Assembly (NCBI GenBank): GCA_965219705.1
Contig: OZ244789.1
Coordinates: forward strand, 248,001 to 312,000
Direction: 5' to 3'
Source: JAJECS01 sp965219705
Lineage (GTDB): Bacteria; Chloroflexota; UBA11872
DNA length: 64,000 nucleotides
The notes under the pieces are model-generated. The model did no database searches and was not told the origin of the DNA. It worked only from the letters and a program-made list of their open reading frames with translations. Below, one piece after another: positions 1 through 9,426 of the stretch. The position numbers and the translations under genes were made by a program. How positions within the stretch are numbered: the stretch's first letter is position 1; each line of letters begins with the position of its first letter.

Positions 1-324
1 CGCCAGGAAGGCAACCGCGAAGCCCGCCGCCACGCGCGGACGCGGCCAGATGGGGCGGCGCGCGCGCCACGCGAGGACCGTGCCCACGGTGAGCGTGACG
101 CCCCAACCCACAACCGCGCCCGCCAGCCCCGGCACGGCGTAGAGCACGAAATTTGTGATCAGGCCCCAGAGCGCAAGACCGACCACGAGACCCTGCGCCA
201 GCGCCATGCGGTCGTCGCGTTGCCCCAGAGCCACCCGCACCACGACATAGCCGACGACGGCCAGTGCCATGAGCTCCGCCGCCAGGAGCAGGAGTCCTGG
301 GACGACGGCCGGATCAACGATCAT
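1..324 (-). CDS. N-terminus of sixth tandem membrane-protein paralogue (partial)
   Basis: Only the first 108 codons are in the window; the gene continues past the left edge. Translation from the ATG at 324 starts MIVDPAVVPGLLLL and matches the N-termini of the five complete paralogues to its right, including a first membrane helix, a RQ(A/R)DDR loop and the ALAQGLVVGLALWGL segment. It is the most distal member of the array in the direction of transcription. No clear Shine-Dalgarno is visible, unlike its siblings. Function is unknown; by family it should be a polytopic GT-C-like membrane protein. Confidence 0.8.
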   Translation of the reverse strand, partial: MIVDPAVVPGLLLLAAELMALAVVGYVVVRVALGQRDDRMALAQGLVVGLALWGLITNFVLYAVPGLAGAVVGWGVTLTVGTVLAWRARRPIWPRPRVAAGFAVAFLA

Positions 325-344
325 TCACTCATCTTTGCCGGATG

Positions 345-430
345 GGTCCGAGCCTTCGAACCATCACACCCTATTCGGCGCGCACACCGCCGGTAGGAAT
401 GTCGTCACACCTCAGCACCGCGCTCGTCGC
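345..430 (-). pseudogene. decayed MocA 3'-end relic A
   Basis: This stretch just upstream of the partial paralogue aligns, with many substitutions, to the last ~85 bases of the MocA gene at 15320-15405. Shared blocks include the region coding for DVTDRK and a gtcgtc block. It is the most decayed of five such relics, and its position is the same as that of the others: immediately 5' of a paralogue. Confidence 0.45.
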
Positions 431-458
431 GGAGACACAGGTACGGCGCCGCGAGCGA

Positions 459-3296
459 CTATGGCAGCGAGTCTCCGAGCACGGCGTCGAAGACCTCATA
501 CGAGACCTCACCGGCCTCCGAGACTCTGATCCGCATGACCGGAATAAAGGCCGCCTCGCGCCAACGGTTCGGCTGCCATTCGTGCTGCAGCCGGATGGCC
601 AATACCCACGAGCCCACACCCAGCTCCCCTTCCGCGTCGTCAAGCGGGACGAACGCGCCGTCATCATTTCGCACCGCCAAGCTGGGCGCGGACACGTCGA
701 GCACATAGGAGTGGGTGCTGGTGGCCGACCTGGGTGAGATCAACCCGGCGAACCACTTCGCGATCACCGGCCCGCGGTGTTGGTCAAGAAAGGCGGTGGG
801 GAGCTCCCACGGCCACGTGCCCACGGGCACCACAACCCAGTCCTGACCCGTCCACCGCTCCGATGCGTGGTTGTCGAAGGTGGCGGTAAAGGCAATGCGC
901 CCGTCGTCAAGGCGGGCGTCTGTCACTCGGACGGTTACGGGAGACGCTTCGAGCGCCAATCTGGGCGGCGTGATGGGTGCAACGGTGCTGTCCGGCGCGT
1001 AGACGGCAACCTCGTCGTTCTGCCAGATGGGTTGCCGGGCGCCGGGCGGAAACGCCCACGTCCACGGCTCGGTGGACGCCGGCAGCACGACGAGGTCAGG
1101 TACGCGCTCGCCGAGCGGCTCCACCGTCCAGGGCTCGGGGGTGCGAACGTGCAGGGGCAGCGCGCTGATGGCGCCCACCAGCTGGGCGTGGGGCAGCGCC
1201 GACGCAACACGGAGCCGGTTCAACCACACAGTTTGGGGAGCGAGGAAGACCATCGTCGACGGCGGAACGGATCGCAGCGCCTCGAACGACTGGGAATCGG
1301 GCGTGACGTCGAGGTCCAAGAACGCGGGCCGTATGCGATAGAGCGCCTCGCTGCCGTCGCGGATCAGGAGCTCGAACAAGCCCGGGTCTGCAAGCCAGCG
1401 CTTCGCTCGCGTCGGCAATCCGGCTGCCCAGATATCGGTCGCATGCACGTACTCAAGGCCCAACCGTCGGACGGCGGCCGGCTCGAGATAGTGTCGGGCG
1501 TCCCAGTATTCCGGTCCGGCGTGATAAATCAGGTAGGTCAGGTCGGTGAACCCCGCGTTGTTCGGGCGGCCAGTGGCGAGGAACACGTTCCAGTAAGGCC
1601 ACACCGTCGCGAGCACGCGCGCATCAACGGCGGTGTGGTCGCGGATGTAGTCCGCCACACGGCCCGACATGGATCGCAGTTGAAAGCGGCGAATTGGCGT
1701 CGTGGAGCCCTCATCGAGCAAGGTCTGCTGCACCGACGTGGCATTGGCCAGCTGGATTCGATTGCCGATCGCCAGGCCCAGACTGCGCGCGGGCGCCGCG
1801 ACCGTCGGCCAGGCGATCAAGCCCACGAATAGCGCGCCGGCGACATAGCGCCAGCGGACGGACGGCAGGTGAGACAGGCGGGCGCTGAGCGCGAGCAGCA
1901 GTGCCACCAATGCCAGATTGCGGGCGTGCCCCGCCAAGCGGTTCAGGTCCCAAGGCGCCGGCGCATAGCTCAGCCCCAGCCAGGCCAAAACCAGCAGGCC
2001 GGCGCCCGCCGCGAGTGTCACCACCAGCCGGTCGCGCCGCGCCAGCACTATCGCCAGGCCCGCGACCGCTAAGGGCCCCAGGCCCAGCAATCCCACGCCG
2101 CCGGGCCGAGAATCGAACGTGCCGAGCGCCTGCCAGTGCATCGGATCGAAGCTATCCGCCGGCGCCAGGCCGGATGGCGGCGCACCATCCAGGACCCCGG
2201 TGAAGGCGCCGCCGCCGCCGAGGAGCAGCAGCACCGCCAGCGCCGGCCCCAAGCCGGATCGCAGGACCGCCTGCGCCGTCGAGCCGGCCCGCCGGAGTCT
2301 CATGAAATGCATCGCCGCCAGCCCGGCCCACAGCAGACCCACCACCGGCACGAGCGTGGTCGAGAGCAGGCCCAGAAAGCCAACCATTCCCGCCAGAGTT
2401 ACCGTCGCGCCCCTCGACCAGCCGTCGGACCGCGACGCGCGCTCCAGCACCACGAACGCCAGGGCATAGCCCAGCGGAAACCCGGGCTTCCAGATATCAG
2501 CCAACACCTCCGAAAAATGAACGGCGGGGGACAACGCGACCGGCGGCCAGTAGATTTCGGCCAGAGACGCGCGCAGGCCCGCCTCGGGCACGCCAGCCGG
2601 AATGGGGAGCTGCAAGACCCCCGCTCCAACGTTGGTAAAGGTCCACAGACCGCTGCTGAGCATGAGCGGGACGGTGATGAGCACGCTGACGAGCGACGCC
2701 CGCTGGAGCAGCGCCGTCGTCACGATCAGGACCAAGCTTGTCCAGGCGTAGGCGCCCATCAGCTCGGAAACAAATGCGAGGTCCGGCCCCATCGGCGGGG
2801 CCAGCACGCCAACCAGCAGGTCGGTGGCGTGGTGATAGCGCACGAGCGTGCCCGCGTTCCAGGGCAGCTCCGGCGGAAACCCGCCGGCCCGGATCGTGGC
2901 GGCCAGCCCCAGATGGATCGGCGGATCAGGGATCAACAACAGCTGACGGCTGGCAAGCGCCGCCCAAAACAGTGCCAGAACCGCGACGGCGAATCCCGCC
3001 GCCACCCGCGGCCGCGGGCGAATGGGATTGGGCGCGCGCCATGCCAACACCGCGCCCAGGGTGAGCGTGACGCCCCAGCCGACGATGGCCCCGGCAAGGC
3101 CCGGAACCACGTACATGACGAAGTTGACGATCAAGCCCCAGAGAGCAAGCCCGACCACAAGCCCTTGGGCCAAGGCGACCCGGTCGTCGGCTTGCCGCAG
3201 CACGACCCGCACCACGACGTAACCCACGGCAGCGAGCGCAATGAACTCCGCCGCCAGGAGCAGGAGGCCAGGGACTACCGTCGGATCAACGGTCAC
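459..3296 (-). CDS. polytopic membrane protein, array member 1 (GT-C-like)
   Basis: The 945-residue product has about a dozen hydrophobic segments in residues 1-540 and a soluble C-terminal part. After the third helix comes a conserved loop with PDP at 123-125, H128, a GGFPPELPW stretch and YHH at 154-156. This layout recalls GT-C glycosyltransferase-like and DUF2298 proteins. The soluble part has a conserved DYIRDHTAVDARVL/GRPN segment and, near the end, an Ig-like block (RIAFTATFDNHASERWTGQ). The start is a GTG with GGAGG upstream. It is co-directional with its neighbours, which sit 100-170 bases away. The exact reaction cannot be read from the sequence; a lipid-linked sugar transferase is only one possibility. 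Confidence 0.85.
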   Translation of the reverse strand: MTVDPTVVPGLLLLAAEFIALAAVGYVVVRVVLRQADDRVALAQGLVVGLALWGLIVNFVMYVVPGLAGAIVGWGVTLTLGAVLAWRAPNPIRPRPRVAAGFAVAVLALFWAALASRQLLLIPDPPIHLGLAATIRAGGFPPELPWNAGTLVRYHHATDLLVGVLAPPMGPDLAFVSELMGAYAWTSLVLIVTTALLQRASLVSVLITVPLMLSSGLWTFTNVGAGVLQLPIPAGVPEAGLRASLAEIYWPPVALSPAVHFSEVLADIWKPGFPLGYALAFVVLERASRSDGWSRGATVTLAGMVGFLGLLSTTLVPVVGLLWAGLAAMHFMRLRRAGSTAQAVLRSGLGPALAVLLLLGGGGAFTGVLDGAPPSGLAPADSFDPMHWQALGTFDSRPGGVGLLGLGPLAVAGLAIVLARRDRLVVTLAAGAGLLVLAWLGLSYAPAPWDLNRLAGHARNLALVALLLALSARLSHLPSVRWRYVAGALFVGLIAWPTVAAPARSLGLAIGNRIQLANATSVQQTLLDEGSTTPIRRFQLRSMSGRVADYIRDHTAVDARVLATVWPYWNVFLATGRPNNAGFTDLTYLIYHAGPEYWDARHYLEPAAVRRLGLEYVHATDIWAAGLPTRAKRWLADPGLFELLIRDGSEALYRIRPAFLDLDVTPDSQSFEALRSVPPSTMVFLAPQTVWLNRLRVASALPHAQLVGAISALPLHVRTPEPWTVEPLGERVPDLVVLPASTEPWTWAFPPGARQPIWQNDEVAVYAPDSTVAPITPPRLALEASPVTVRVTDARLDDGRIAFTATFDNHASERWTGQDWVVVPVGTWPWELPTAFLDQHRGPVIAKWFAGLISPRSATSTHSYVLDVSAPSLAVRNDDGAFVPLDDAEGELGVGSWVLAIRLQHEWQPNRWREAAFIPVMRIRVSEAGEVSYEVFDAVLGDSLP

Positions 3297-3339
3297 TCAC
3301 GCAACCTCCGGCTGGTTCTGCATTCAAGGGACGCAACTG

Positions 3340-3425
3340 ATCGAGCCGTCACATCGTGCTGGGCGCCGGCGCGGCCGATTCGTCCGTCGTCATAGGTCAG
3401 AATGGCATCTGTCTCGCTCGACGCA
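3340..3425 (-). pseudogene. decayed MocA 3'-end relic B
   Basis: The stretch aligns over ~85 bases with the 3' end of the MocA gene, sharing cgagccgtcacatc-, ggcgc- and tctcgctcga-type blocks. About two thirds of positions match by eye. It begins about 44 bases upstream of the array member 1 start, the same spacing as between the intact MocA stop and member 5. The reading frame is lost. Confidence 0.6.
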
Positions 3426-3444
3426 AGCACCGGGCTACCCGGGT

Positions 3445-6264
3445 CTACCGGATCGACTTCCCACCCAGCACGTCGTCGAATACCGCATACGAGACCTCGC
3501 CGGCGTCGGAGACCGTGATCCGCATCACCGGAATGAAGGCCGCCTGGCGCCAATGGTTCGGCTGCCATTCGTGCTGCAAGCGGACCGCGAGCGTCCACGT
3601 TCCTGCTCCCAGCACTCGTTCTGACCCTGCGACTGCGGCATATGAGCCGCTTGCGTCCTGCACCGCCAGGCTGGGCGCCAGGATATCGAACGTGTATGTG
3701 TGGGTCGTGGTCCCCAGACCGGGCGCCAGTTGGCCCGGAAACCACGCCGCGGCCACCACCGTGCGACGGTCTGGCTCGAAGTGCGGGGGAATGGCCCACG
3801 GCGAATCGTCCCCGGCCACCACAACCCACTCCTGGCCCGTCCACCGCTCCGGCGCGTGGTCGTCAAAGGCGGCGGTGAAGGCTATGCGGCCATCCGCGAC
3901 GCTTAGGTCGGACACTTGCACGCTGACGGGCGCCGGTTCGGATTCGCTCTCGGGCCGCGCCGGCATGATTGGTGCGACAGCCCCATCCGGCGCGTAGACC
4001 GCGATCTCGTCATCCCACCAGATCGGCTGCCGCCCGGCGGGCGGAAACATCCACGGCTCCACCTGCGACTCGACGATCACGAGGTCGGGCGCGTGCCCGC
4101 CAAGCGGCTTGCCCGGCCAGGGCGTCAGCAGATGCAGCGCCGCCGGGTTGATGGTGCTGAACAGCTGGGTATGCGACAGCGCCCACGCCACGCGGAGACC
4201 AGGTCGTTCGTCAAACGGTGGCGGTATGTAGACGGTGGTGGCTGCGGGAACGGCCTGCCGAAGCGCTTCGAACGACCGAGGGTTGGGCACCGCGTCTAGC
4301 TCCAGGAACGTGGGCCGCACCCGGTAGAGCGCCTCGTCACCGTCGCGCACGAGAAGCTCAAACAGGGCCGGATCATTGAGCCGCTTCATAGCTTGGGTCG
4401 GCAGGGACTGCACCCAGGCTTCGGTCGCGTGCACGTAGCCGAAGCCAAGCCGCCGGAGAGCGGCCGGTTCGAGATAGCGCAGGACGTCCAAATACGCGGG
4501 GCCCTCCACCGGGAAGAGGTGAAGAAGCTCTGAGAATCCTGTCGCATTCGGGCGGCCAGTGGCCCAGGTCACCCGGTGCGGGCGCGGTGAGAACACCCGC
4601 GCGTCCACCGCCGTATGGTTGCGGAGGTAGGCCGCGATACCGTCCGACGGGAGGAAATCTAGCGGGTATCGACCCGCGAACCACGCCTGAGGCGCCGGCG
4701 CTCGTTGAGCGTTGGCGAACTCGATCCCCTGTCCAATCGCGAGACCGAGGTTGCGCACGGGCGCCACAATCGTCGGCCAGACGATCAGCGCGATGACCAG
4801 CGCGCCTACGGCATTGCGCCAGCGGACTGACCGCAGGCCCGATAGCCGGACGCTGAGCGCGAGCAGCAGCGCCAGCAGGGCGAAGTTGCGCGCATGTCCT
4901 TCGATGCGGGTGAGATCGATTTGAAATGGCTCATAGCTCAAGGGCGCCGACATCGCCACCAGCGCGCCCGCGCCTATCGCGAGCGCCAGCACCAAGCGAT
5001 CGCGCCGAGCCAGCAGCGCGGCGCCACCGGCCACGACCAGGGGCCCCACGCCCAGCACACCCACGCCGCCGGACAGCTGATCCAGGGTGCCAAGCAGCCG
5101 CCAGCGCCCAAAGTTCTCGTACCAGCCCAGGGACAGCCCCGACGGCGCCGAGCCCTCGAGGATGCCCACCAGCCTGCCGCCAACGACCAGCAAGAACGCC
5201 GCCAGCGCCAATCCAGTGACCGACCGGATCACCGCATCCCTCGCCAGGGAGCCAGCACGCTTGGATTTCGCCAGGGCCACGGCCTCCAACCCGGCCCACA
5301 AGACGAGCACCATAGGGGCGAGCGTGGTTGCCAGAAGGCCGACGAATCCCACAAGTGCCGCAAGCGTCAGGGCGGCCGACCATGACCGGCGGCCAGTGTC
5401 CGCCGCGTGCTCCAGCACCACGAACGCCAGCGCGTATGCCGGGAGGAATGACGGGTCCAAAACATCCGCCAGCCCCGCATACGGCGACTCCCAGGCCAGA
5501 CTCACAGCTGGCCAGTAGATGTCCGTCAGCGAGGCGCGGAGCCCAGCTGCGGGAAGCCCGGCAGGGACAGGCGCCTGGAGGATGCTGTCGGGCACGCCAA
5601 GCACAAGCGTCCAAGCCCCCGTCGTGAGCAAGAGTGGAGCCGTGATCAGCACAGCGAACCTCGACGCTCGACGCAGGAGCGCCGTGACCACGACAAGCAC
5701 CAGGCCGACCTTGTAGTACGCGCTCAGCAGCTCTTCCATGAAGGCAAGGTCCGGACCGAACGGCGGCATCAGGAGTCCGCGGAGCAGGTCTTCGCCGTAG
5801 TGATAGGGCGCACGAAATTCAGGGCTCCAGGGCAACACCGGCGGATACCCGCCGGCCCGCAGCGAGGCGGACAGCCCCAGATGAATATGCGGATCGGGGA
5901 ATGTCAGCAGCTGGCGGCTGGCGAGCACGATCCAGAAGAGCGCGAGAACCGCAACGGCGAATCCCGCCACCACGCGCGGCCGCGGCCTGATAGAACCCCG
6001 GCCGCGCCATGCCAGGCCGGCACCGGCCGCAAGAACGATGATCCAGCCGACGATTGCTCCGGCAAGCCCCGGCACGGCGTACAGCACGAAGTTGACGACC
6101 AGGCCCCAGAGCGCGAGACCCACCACCAGACCTTGGGCCAACGCCACCCGGTCATCGGCTTGCCGCAGCACCACCCGCACCACGACATAGCCCACGGCGG
6201 CCAGCGCCGCGAGCTCCGCCGCCAGCAGCAGCAGGCCCGGAACGACCGTCGGATCAACGGTCAA
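3445..6264 (-). CDS. polytopic membrane protein, array member 2 (GT-C-like)
   Basis: A 939-residue paralogue with the same plan: conserved N-terminus (VDPTVVPGLLLLAAEL), a multi-helix region to about residue 540, a FPDPHIHLGL loop, a YHYGEDLL motif and a soluble C-terminal domain ending in an Ig-like block. The start is a TTG preceded by GGAGGT; no better ATG or GTG lies in register. The middle diverges strongly from the neighbours while both ends stay alike, as expected of an old tandem duplication whose copies have specialised. It is transcribed with the rest of the array. No catalytic residue can be assigned with confidence. Confidence 0.85.
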   Translation of the reverse strand: MTVDPTVVPGLLLLAAELAALAAVGYVVVRVVLRQADDRVALAQGLVVGLALWGLVVNFVLYAVPGLAGAIVGWIIVLAAGAGLAWRGRGSIRPRPRVVAGFAVAVLALFWIVLASRQLLTFPDPHIHLGLSASLRAGGYPPVLPWSPEFRAPYHYGEDLLRGLLMPPFGPDLAFMEELLSAYYKVGLVLVVVTALLRRASRFAVLITAPLLLTTGAWTLVLGVPDSILQAPVPAGLPAAGLRASLTDIYWPAVSLAWESPYAGLADVLDPSFLPAYALAFVVLEHAADTGRRSWSAALTLAALVGFVGLLATTLAPMVLVLWAGLEAVALAKSKRAGSLARDAVIRSVTGLALAAFLLVVGGRLVGILEGSAPSGLSLGWYENFGRWRLLGTLDQLSGGVGVLGVGPLVVAGGAALLARRDRLVLALAIGAGALVAMSAPLSYEPFQIDLTRIEGHARNFALLALLLALSVRLSGLRSVRWRNAVGALVIALIVWPTIVAPVRNLGLAIGQGIEFANAQRAPAPQAWFAGRYPLDFLPSDGIAAYLRNHTAVDARVFSPRPHRVTWATGRPNATGFSELLHLFPVEGPAYLDVLRYLEPAALRRLGFGYVHATEAWVQSLPTQAMKRLNDPALFELLVRDGDEALYRVRPTFLELDAVPNPRSFEALRQAVPAATTVYIPPPFDERPGLRVAWALSHTQLFSTINPAALHLLTPWPGKPLGGHAPDLVIVESQVEPWMFPPAGRQPIWWDDEIAVYAPDGAVAPIMPARPESESEPAPVSVQVSDLSVADGRIAFTAAFDDHAPERWTGQEWVVVAGDDSPWAIPPHFEPDRRTVVAAAWFPGQLAPGLGTTTHTYTFDILAPSLAVQDASGSYAAVAGSERVLGAGTWTLAVRLQHEWQPNHWRQAAFIPVMRITVSDAGEVSYAVFDDVLGGKSIR

Positions 6265-6315
6265 GTGCGGGACCTCCAGGTTCTTGCCTCAGGGTCCACC
6301 GGCGCGTGCACGCTT

Positions 6316-6420
6316 TCAATCCGTCACATCCCGGACGGCGCTGCCGCTGGGGGCGTGGTCCCGCGTGAGCAGCGTGACGTTCGCGCCCGTATCGATCACA
6401 GCGGCGCCAGTGTTTCCGGA
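6316..6420 (-). pseudogene. MocA 3'-end relic C, absorbed into the tail of array member 3
   Basis: In the frame of member 3 the last residues read GANVTLLTRDHAPSGSAV then RDVTD and stop. The MocA C-terminus reads GAMMLTLDDVRSGRVSAY then QDVTDRKLGLID. Length and spacing match, so the tail of member 3 is built from the relic, read in the original frame and stopped after DVTD. The relic lies 52 bases upstream of the member 2 start. Confidence 0.65.
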
Positions 6421-9258
6421 AGCGTCTTCGGATGCGAGCACGTCATCGTAGACCTGATACGACACTTCACCAGCTTCGGAGACTCGGATCCGCAGCACCG
6501 GAATGACAGCAGCTTCCCGCCAATAGCCTGGCTGCCATTCGTGCCGCAGGCGGAGCGCGAGAATCCAGGTGCCCGCATCCAACCTACCTTCCGACGCGGC
6601 CAGCGGCAGGATGGCCCCACGATCGTCCCGCACGGCCAAGCTCGACGCTGGGACATCGAGCGTGTACGTGTCAGCGCGCGTCGCCGACCCCGATGCCAGC
6701 AGTCCGCCGAACCACCTTACGGTCGCCGGTCCGTTGGCGCCGTTGCGAAAGCCGGTGGGGATGTCCAACGGCCCGGAGTCAATCTTGACGACGATCCAAT
6801 CCTGTCCGGTCCAGCGTTCCGGGGCGTGCTCTTCGAAGGCCGCCGTGAAGGTGATACGCCGATTGTCAACCCGCGCCCCCGATACCCGGACGCTGACAGG
6901 CGGCGGCTCGGGCGCCGGCCCCGGCGGTGTGATGGGGGCAAGAGCCCCGGTGGGCGCATAGACGGCGAGACCACCGCTCCGCCAGATCGGACGCCGGGCA
7001 GCGGACGGAAACATCCATGTCCACGGCTCAACCGCCATCGGCAGGACCACGAGATCAGGCGTGCGCTCGCCCAACGGCTCCACCGTCCATGGTGCGGGCG
7101 TTAGGAAATGCAGGAACGGCGTATTGTCGGCCCCGGCCAGCTGCGTGTGCGACAGCACCGACGCGACTTGCAGCTGAGTCCCCAACCAGAGTTGCGGGGC
7201 TAGAGCCACCACCGTCGACGGCGGTACAGCCTGCCGCAGCGCCTCGAACGACTCGCGATGCGGCAAGACCTCGAGCTCGAGAAATGCGGGGCGCACGCGG
7301 TAGAGCGCCTCGCCGCCGTCGCGCATGAGCGGCTCGAACAAGCCGGGGTCCGCCAACCAACGCCGCGCCCGCTCCGGCAGCTCGGCTCTCCAGGCAGCCG
7401 TCGCATGGACATAGTCAGTGCCCAGCCATTGGATTGCGGTCGGCTCCAGGTAATTGAGGGCATCCAGGTAGTCCGGGCCCAGGATGTACACCAGATGGAT
7501 GAGGCCGACGAAGCCAGAGCCGTTGGGGCGGCCGGTGGCGACGGCCATGTCGAGTGGGCTGGGCGAGAGAATGCGCGCGTCAACCGCCGTGTGGTCGCGG
7601 ACATACGCGGCCACGCGCTCGGATATGGGAGCGGTGATCACATGGCGGCCCATGGCCGTCGATCCGCTGAACACGCGCTGCCCGGCTTCGGCATTCGTTA
7701 GCAGCGGGCCATGGCCGACGGCCAGGCCGAGGTTGCGCACCGGCGACACGACGGTCGGCCAGATCACCAGGACCACCAGGAGCCCGCTCGCGGCATAGCG
7801 CCAGCGCGGCTGCAAGGCGGCCAGACGGACGCTCAGCGCCAGCAGCAACGCCACCAGCGCGAAGTTGCGCGCGTGGCCGGCCAGGCGGTGCACGTCCAGG
7901 GGATACGGCGGATAGTGCAGCGCGAGGTAAGCGAGCGCGAGTCCGCCGGCGCCCACGGCCAATGCCAGCACCAGGCGGTCACGCCGCGCCAGCAGCGCGG
8001 CGACGACCGCCACCACGAGGGGTCCCACACCCGCCAAACCCACGCCGCCGGGCCGCGGGTCGACTTCGCCCAGCACCCGCCAGCCCTGCTGATGCTCGTT
8101 CCACCCGAGGGTCAGACCAGAGGACGCCGGGCCTCCCAACAGCCCCGTGAACCGGCCACCGCCGCCAAGCAGCACGAGCACGGCCAGCACGAGCCCCGCG
8201 CTCGACCGGAGCACGGCGCTGCGCGCCAACGACCTCGCGCGCCAGTCGCGGCCCAGATGCACCGCCTCCAGGCCCGCCCAGAGCGCGAGCGCCACGGGCG
8301 CCAGCGACGCGGCCAACAAGCCGACGAAGCCAACCAGACCTGCGAGCGTCAGCGTCGCCGGCCACGACCGGCCGCTCGCCCGCGCGGCGCGCTCCAGCAC
8401 GATGAGCACCAGCGCGTACGCCAGCGGGAATCCGGGTTTCCAAATGTCGGGGAGGGCCGCTTCGCGATATTTCCAGACCTGAACCTCCCAGGACTGCTCG
8501 GCGGGCGGCCAGTAGATGTCCATAACCGAGGCGCGGATGCCGGCCGACGGCATGCCCGCGAGAACAGGCAACTCCAGCAGACCTTCTCCCACCCAGGTGA
8601 AGGTCCAGGCGCCGGCGGTGAGCAGGAGCGGCGCCGTGACCGCCACGGCGAAGCGTGACGCGCGTTGCAGAAGCAGCGTCACGATCACAAGCGCGAAGCT
8701 CATCCAGGCGTAGGCGCCCAGCAACTCCATGACGAACGCCAGATCGGGTCCAACCGGCGGCATCAAGAGCCCGACCAGCAGGGAAACCCCGTGGTGATAG
8801 GGCGCAGGCGTCCCTGGATTCCAGAACAGCTCCGGCGGGAACCCGCCCGCACGGATCGAGGCCGCCAGCCCCAATTGCGTATGCGGATCCGGGATCGACA
8901 AGGCCTGGCGGCTGGCGAGCGCGACCCAGAGGAGCGCCAGGACAGCGACGGTGAATCCGGCAACCATGCGAGGCCGCGGGCGAATGCGGTCGGGCGAGCG
9001 CCAGGCCAGCACCGCGCCCAGGGTGAGCACGACGCCCCAGCCCACGGCGGCGCCCGCTAGCCCGGGAACCGCGTACAGGATGAAGTTGACGATCAAGCCC
9101 CAGAGCGCGAGACCGACGACCAGGCCCTGCGCCAGGGCCGCGCGCTCGTCGGCTTGCCGCAGGGCCACCCGAACCACGACGTAGCCCACGGCGGCCAGCG
9201 CCACCAGCTCCGCCGCCAGAAGCAGCAGCCCCGGCAGAACCGTCGGATCGACGGTCAC
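6316..9258 (-). CDS. polytopic membrane protein, array member 3 with extended tail
   Basis: A 980-residue paralogue of the tandem family. It has the conserved N-terminal helices, a SIPDPHTQLGL loop, a YHHGVSLLVGLL motif, a large hydrophobic middle and the soluble C-terminal domain. It starts with GTG behind a strong GGAGGTTGA site. It is 35-40 residues longer than members 1, 2 and 4. The extra C-terminal residues correspond to the relic of the MocA gene end and are probably not part of the ancestral fold. Function is unknown apart from the GT-C-like architecture. Confidence 0.85.
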   Translation of the reverse strand: MTVDPTVLPGLLLLAAELVALAAVGYVVVRVALRQADERAALAQGLVVGLALWGLIVNFILYAVPGLAGAAVGWGVVLTLGAVLAWRSPDRIRPRPRMVAGFTVAVLALLWVALASRQALSIPDPHTQLGLAASIRAGGFPPELFWNPGTPAPYHHGVSLLVGLLMPPVGPDLAFVMELLGAYAWMSFALVIVTLLLQRASRFAVAVTAPLLLTAGAWTFTWVGEGLLELPVLAGMPSAGIRASVMDIYWPPAEQSWEVQVWKYREAALPDIWKPGFPLAYALVLIVLERAARASGRSWPATLTLAGLVGFVGLLAASLAPVALALWAGLEAVHLGRDWRARSLARSAVLRSSAGLVLAVLVLLGGGGRFTGLLGGPASSGLTLGWNEHQQGWRVLGEVDPRPGGVGLAGVGPLVVAVVAALLARRDRLVLALAVGAGGLALAYLALHYPPYPLDVHRLAGHARNFALVALLLALSVRLAALQPRWRYAASGLLVVLVIWPTVVSPVRNLGLAVGHGPLLTNAEAGQRVFSGSTAMGRHVITAPISERVAAYVRDHTAVDARILSPSPLDMAVATGRPNGSGFVGLIHLVYILGPDYLDALNYLEPTAIQWLGTDYVHATAAWRAELPERARRWLADPGLFEPLMRDGGEALYRVRPAFLELEVLPHRESFEALRQAVPPSTVVALAPQLWLGTQLQVASVLSHTQLAGADNTPFLHFLTPAPWTVEPLGERTPDLVVLPMAVEPWTWMFPSAARRPIWRSGGLAVYAPTGALAPITPPGPAPEPPPVSVRVSGARVDNRRITFTAAFEEHAPERWTGQDWIVVKIDSGPLDIPTGFRNGANGPATVRWFGGLLASGSATRADTYTLDVPASSLAVRDDRGAILPLAASEGRLDAGTWILALRLRHEWQPGYWREAAVIPVLRIRVSEAGEVSYQVYDDVLASEDASGNTGAAVIDTGANVTLLTRDHAPSGSAVRDVTD

Positions 9259-9301
9259 TCAGTCAACCTCCCCATGACCGTCAGCAGCCCGCGTCACCCG
9301 C

Positions 9302-9385
9302 TCAATCAATGAGGCCGAGCTTTCGATCCGTCACATCCTGGTAGGCACTGACGCGGCCGCGGCGCACGTCGTCAAGCGTGACCAT
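9302..9385 (-). pseudogene. MocA 3'-end relic D (best preserved)
   Basis: Twenty-seven codons plus stop reproduce the MocA C-terminus almost exactly: MVTLDDVRRGRVSAY then QDVTDRKLGLID, against MLTLDDVRSGRVSAY then QDVTDRKLGLID in the intact gene. The distance from its stop to the next paralogue start (44 bases) equals that of the intact MocA gene to array member 5, and the spacer bases are also similar. This is therefore the youngest duplication junction. The fragment lacks the NAD-binding and catalytic domains and is not expected to function. Confidence 0.9.
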
Positions 9386-9426
9386 CGCGCCCCTCTCTGG
9401 GTACGGAAGCACGGGGCCGTGAGGAA

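Noticed and set aside
2136..7104. Long plus-strand frames across the membrane-protein array (2136-3395, 5800-7104)
   Set aside because: Gln/Arg/His-rich, no motifs, fully inside minus-strand genes with clear family conservation and ribosome-binding sites.
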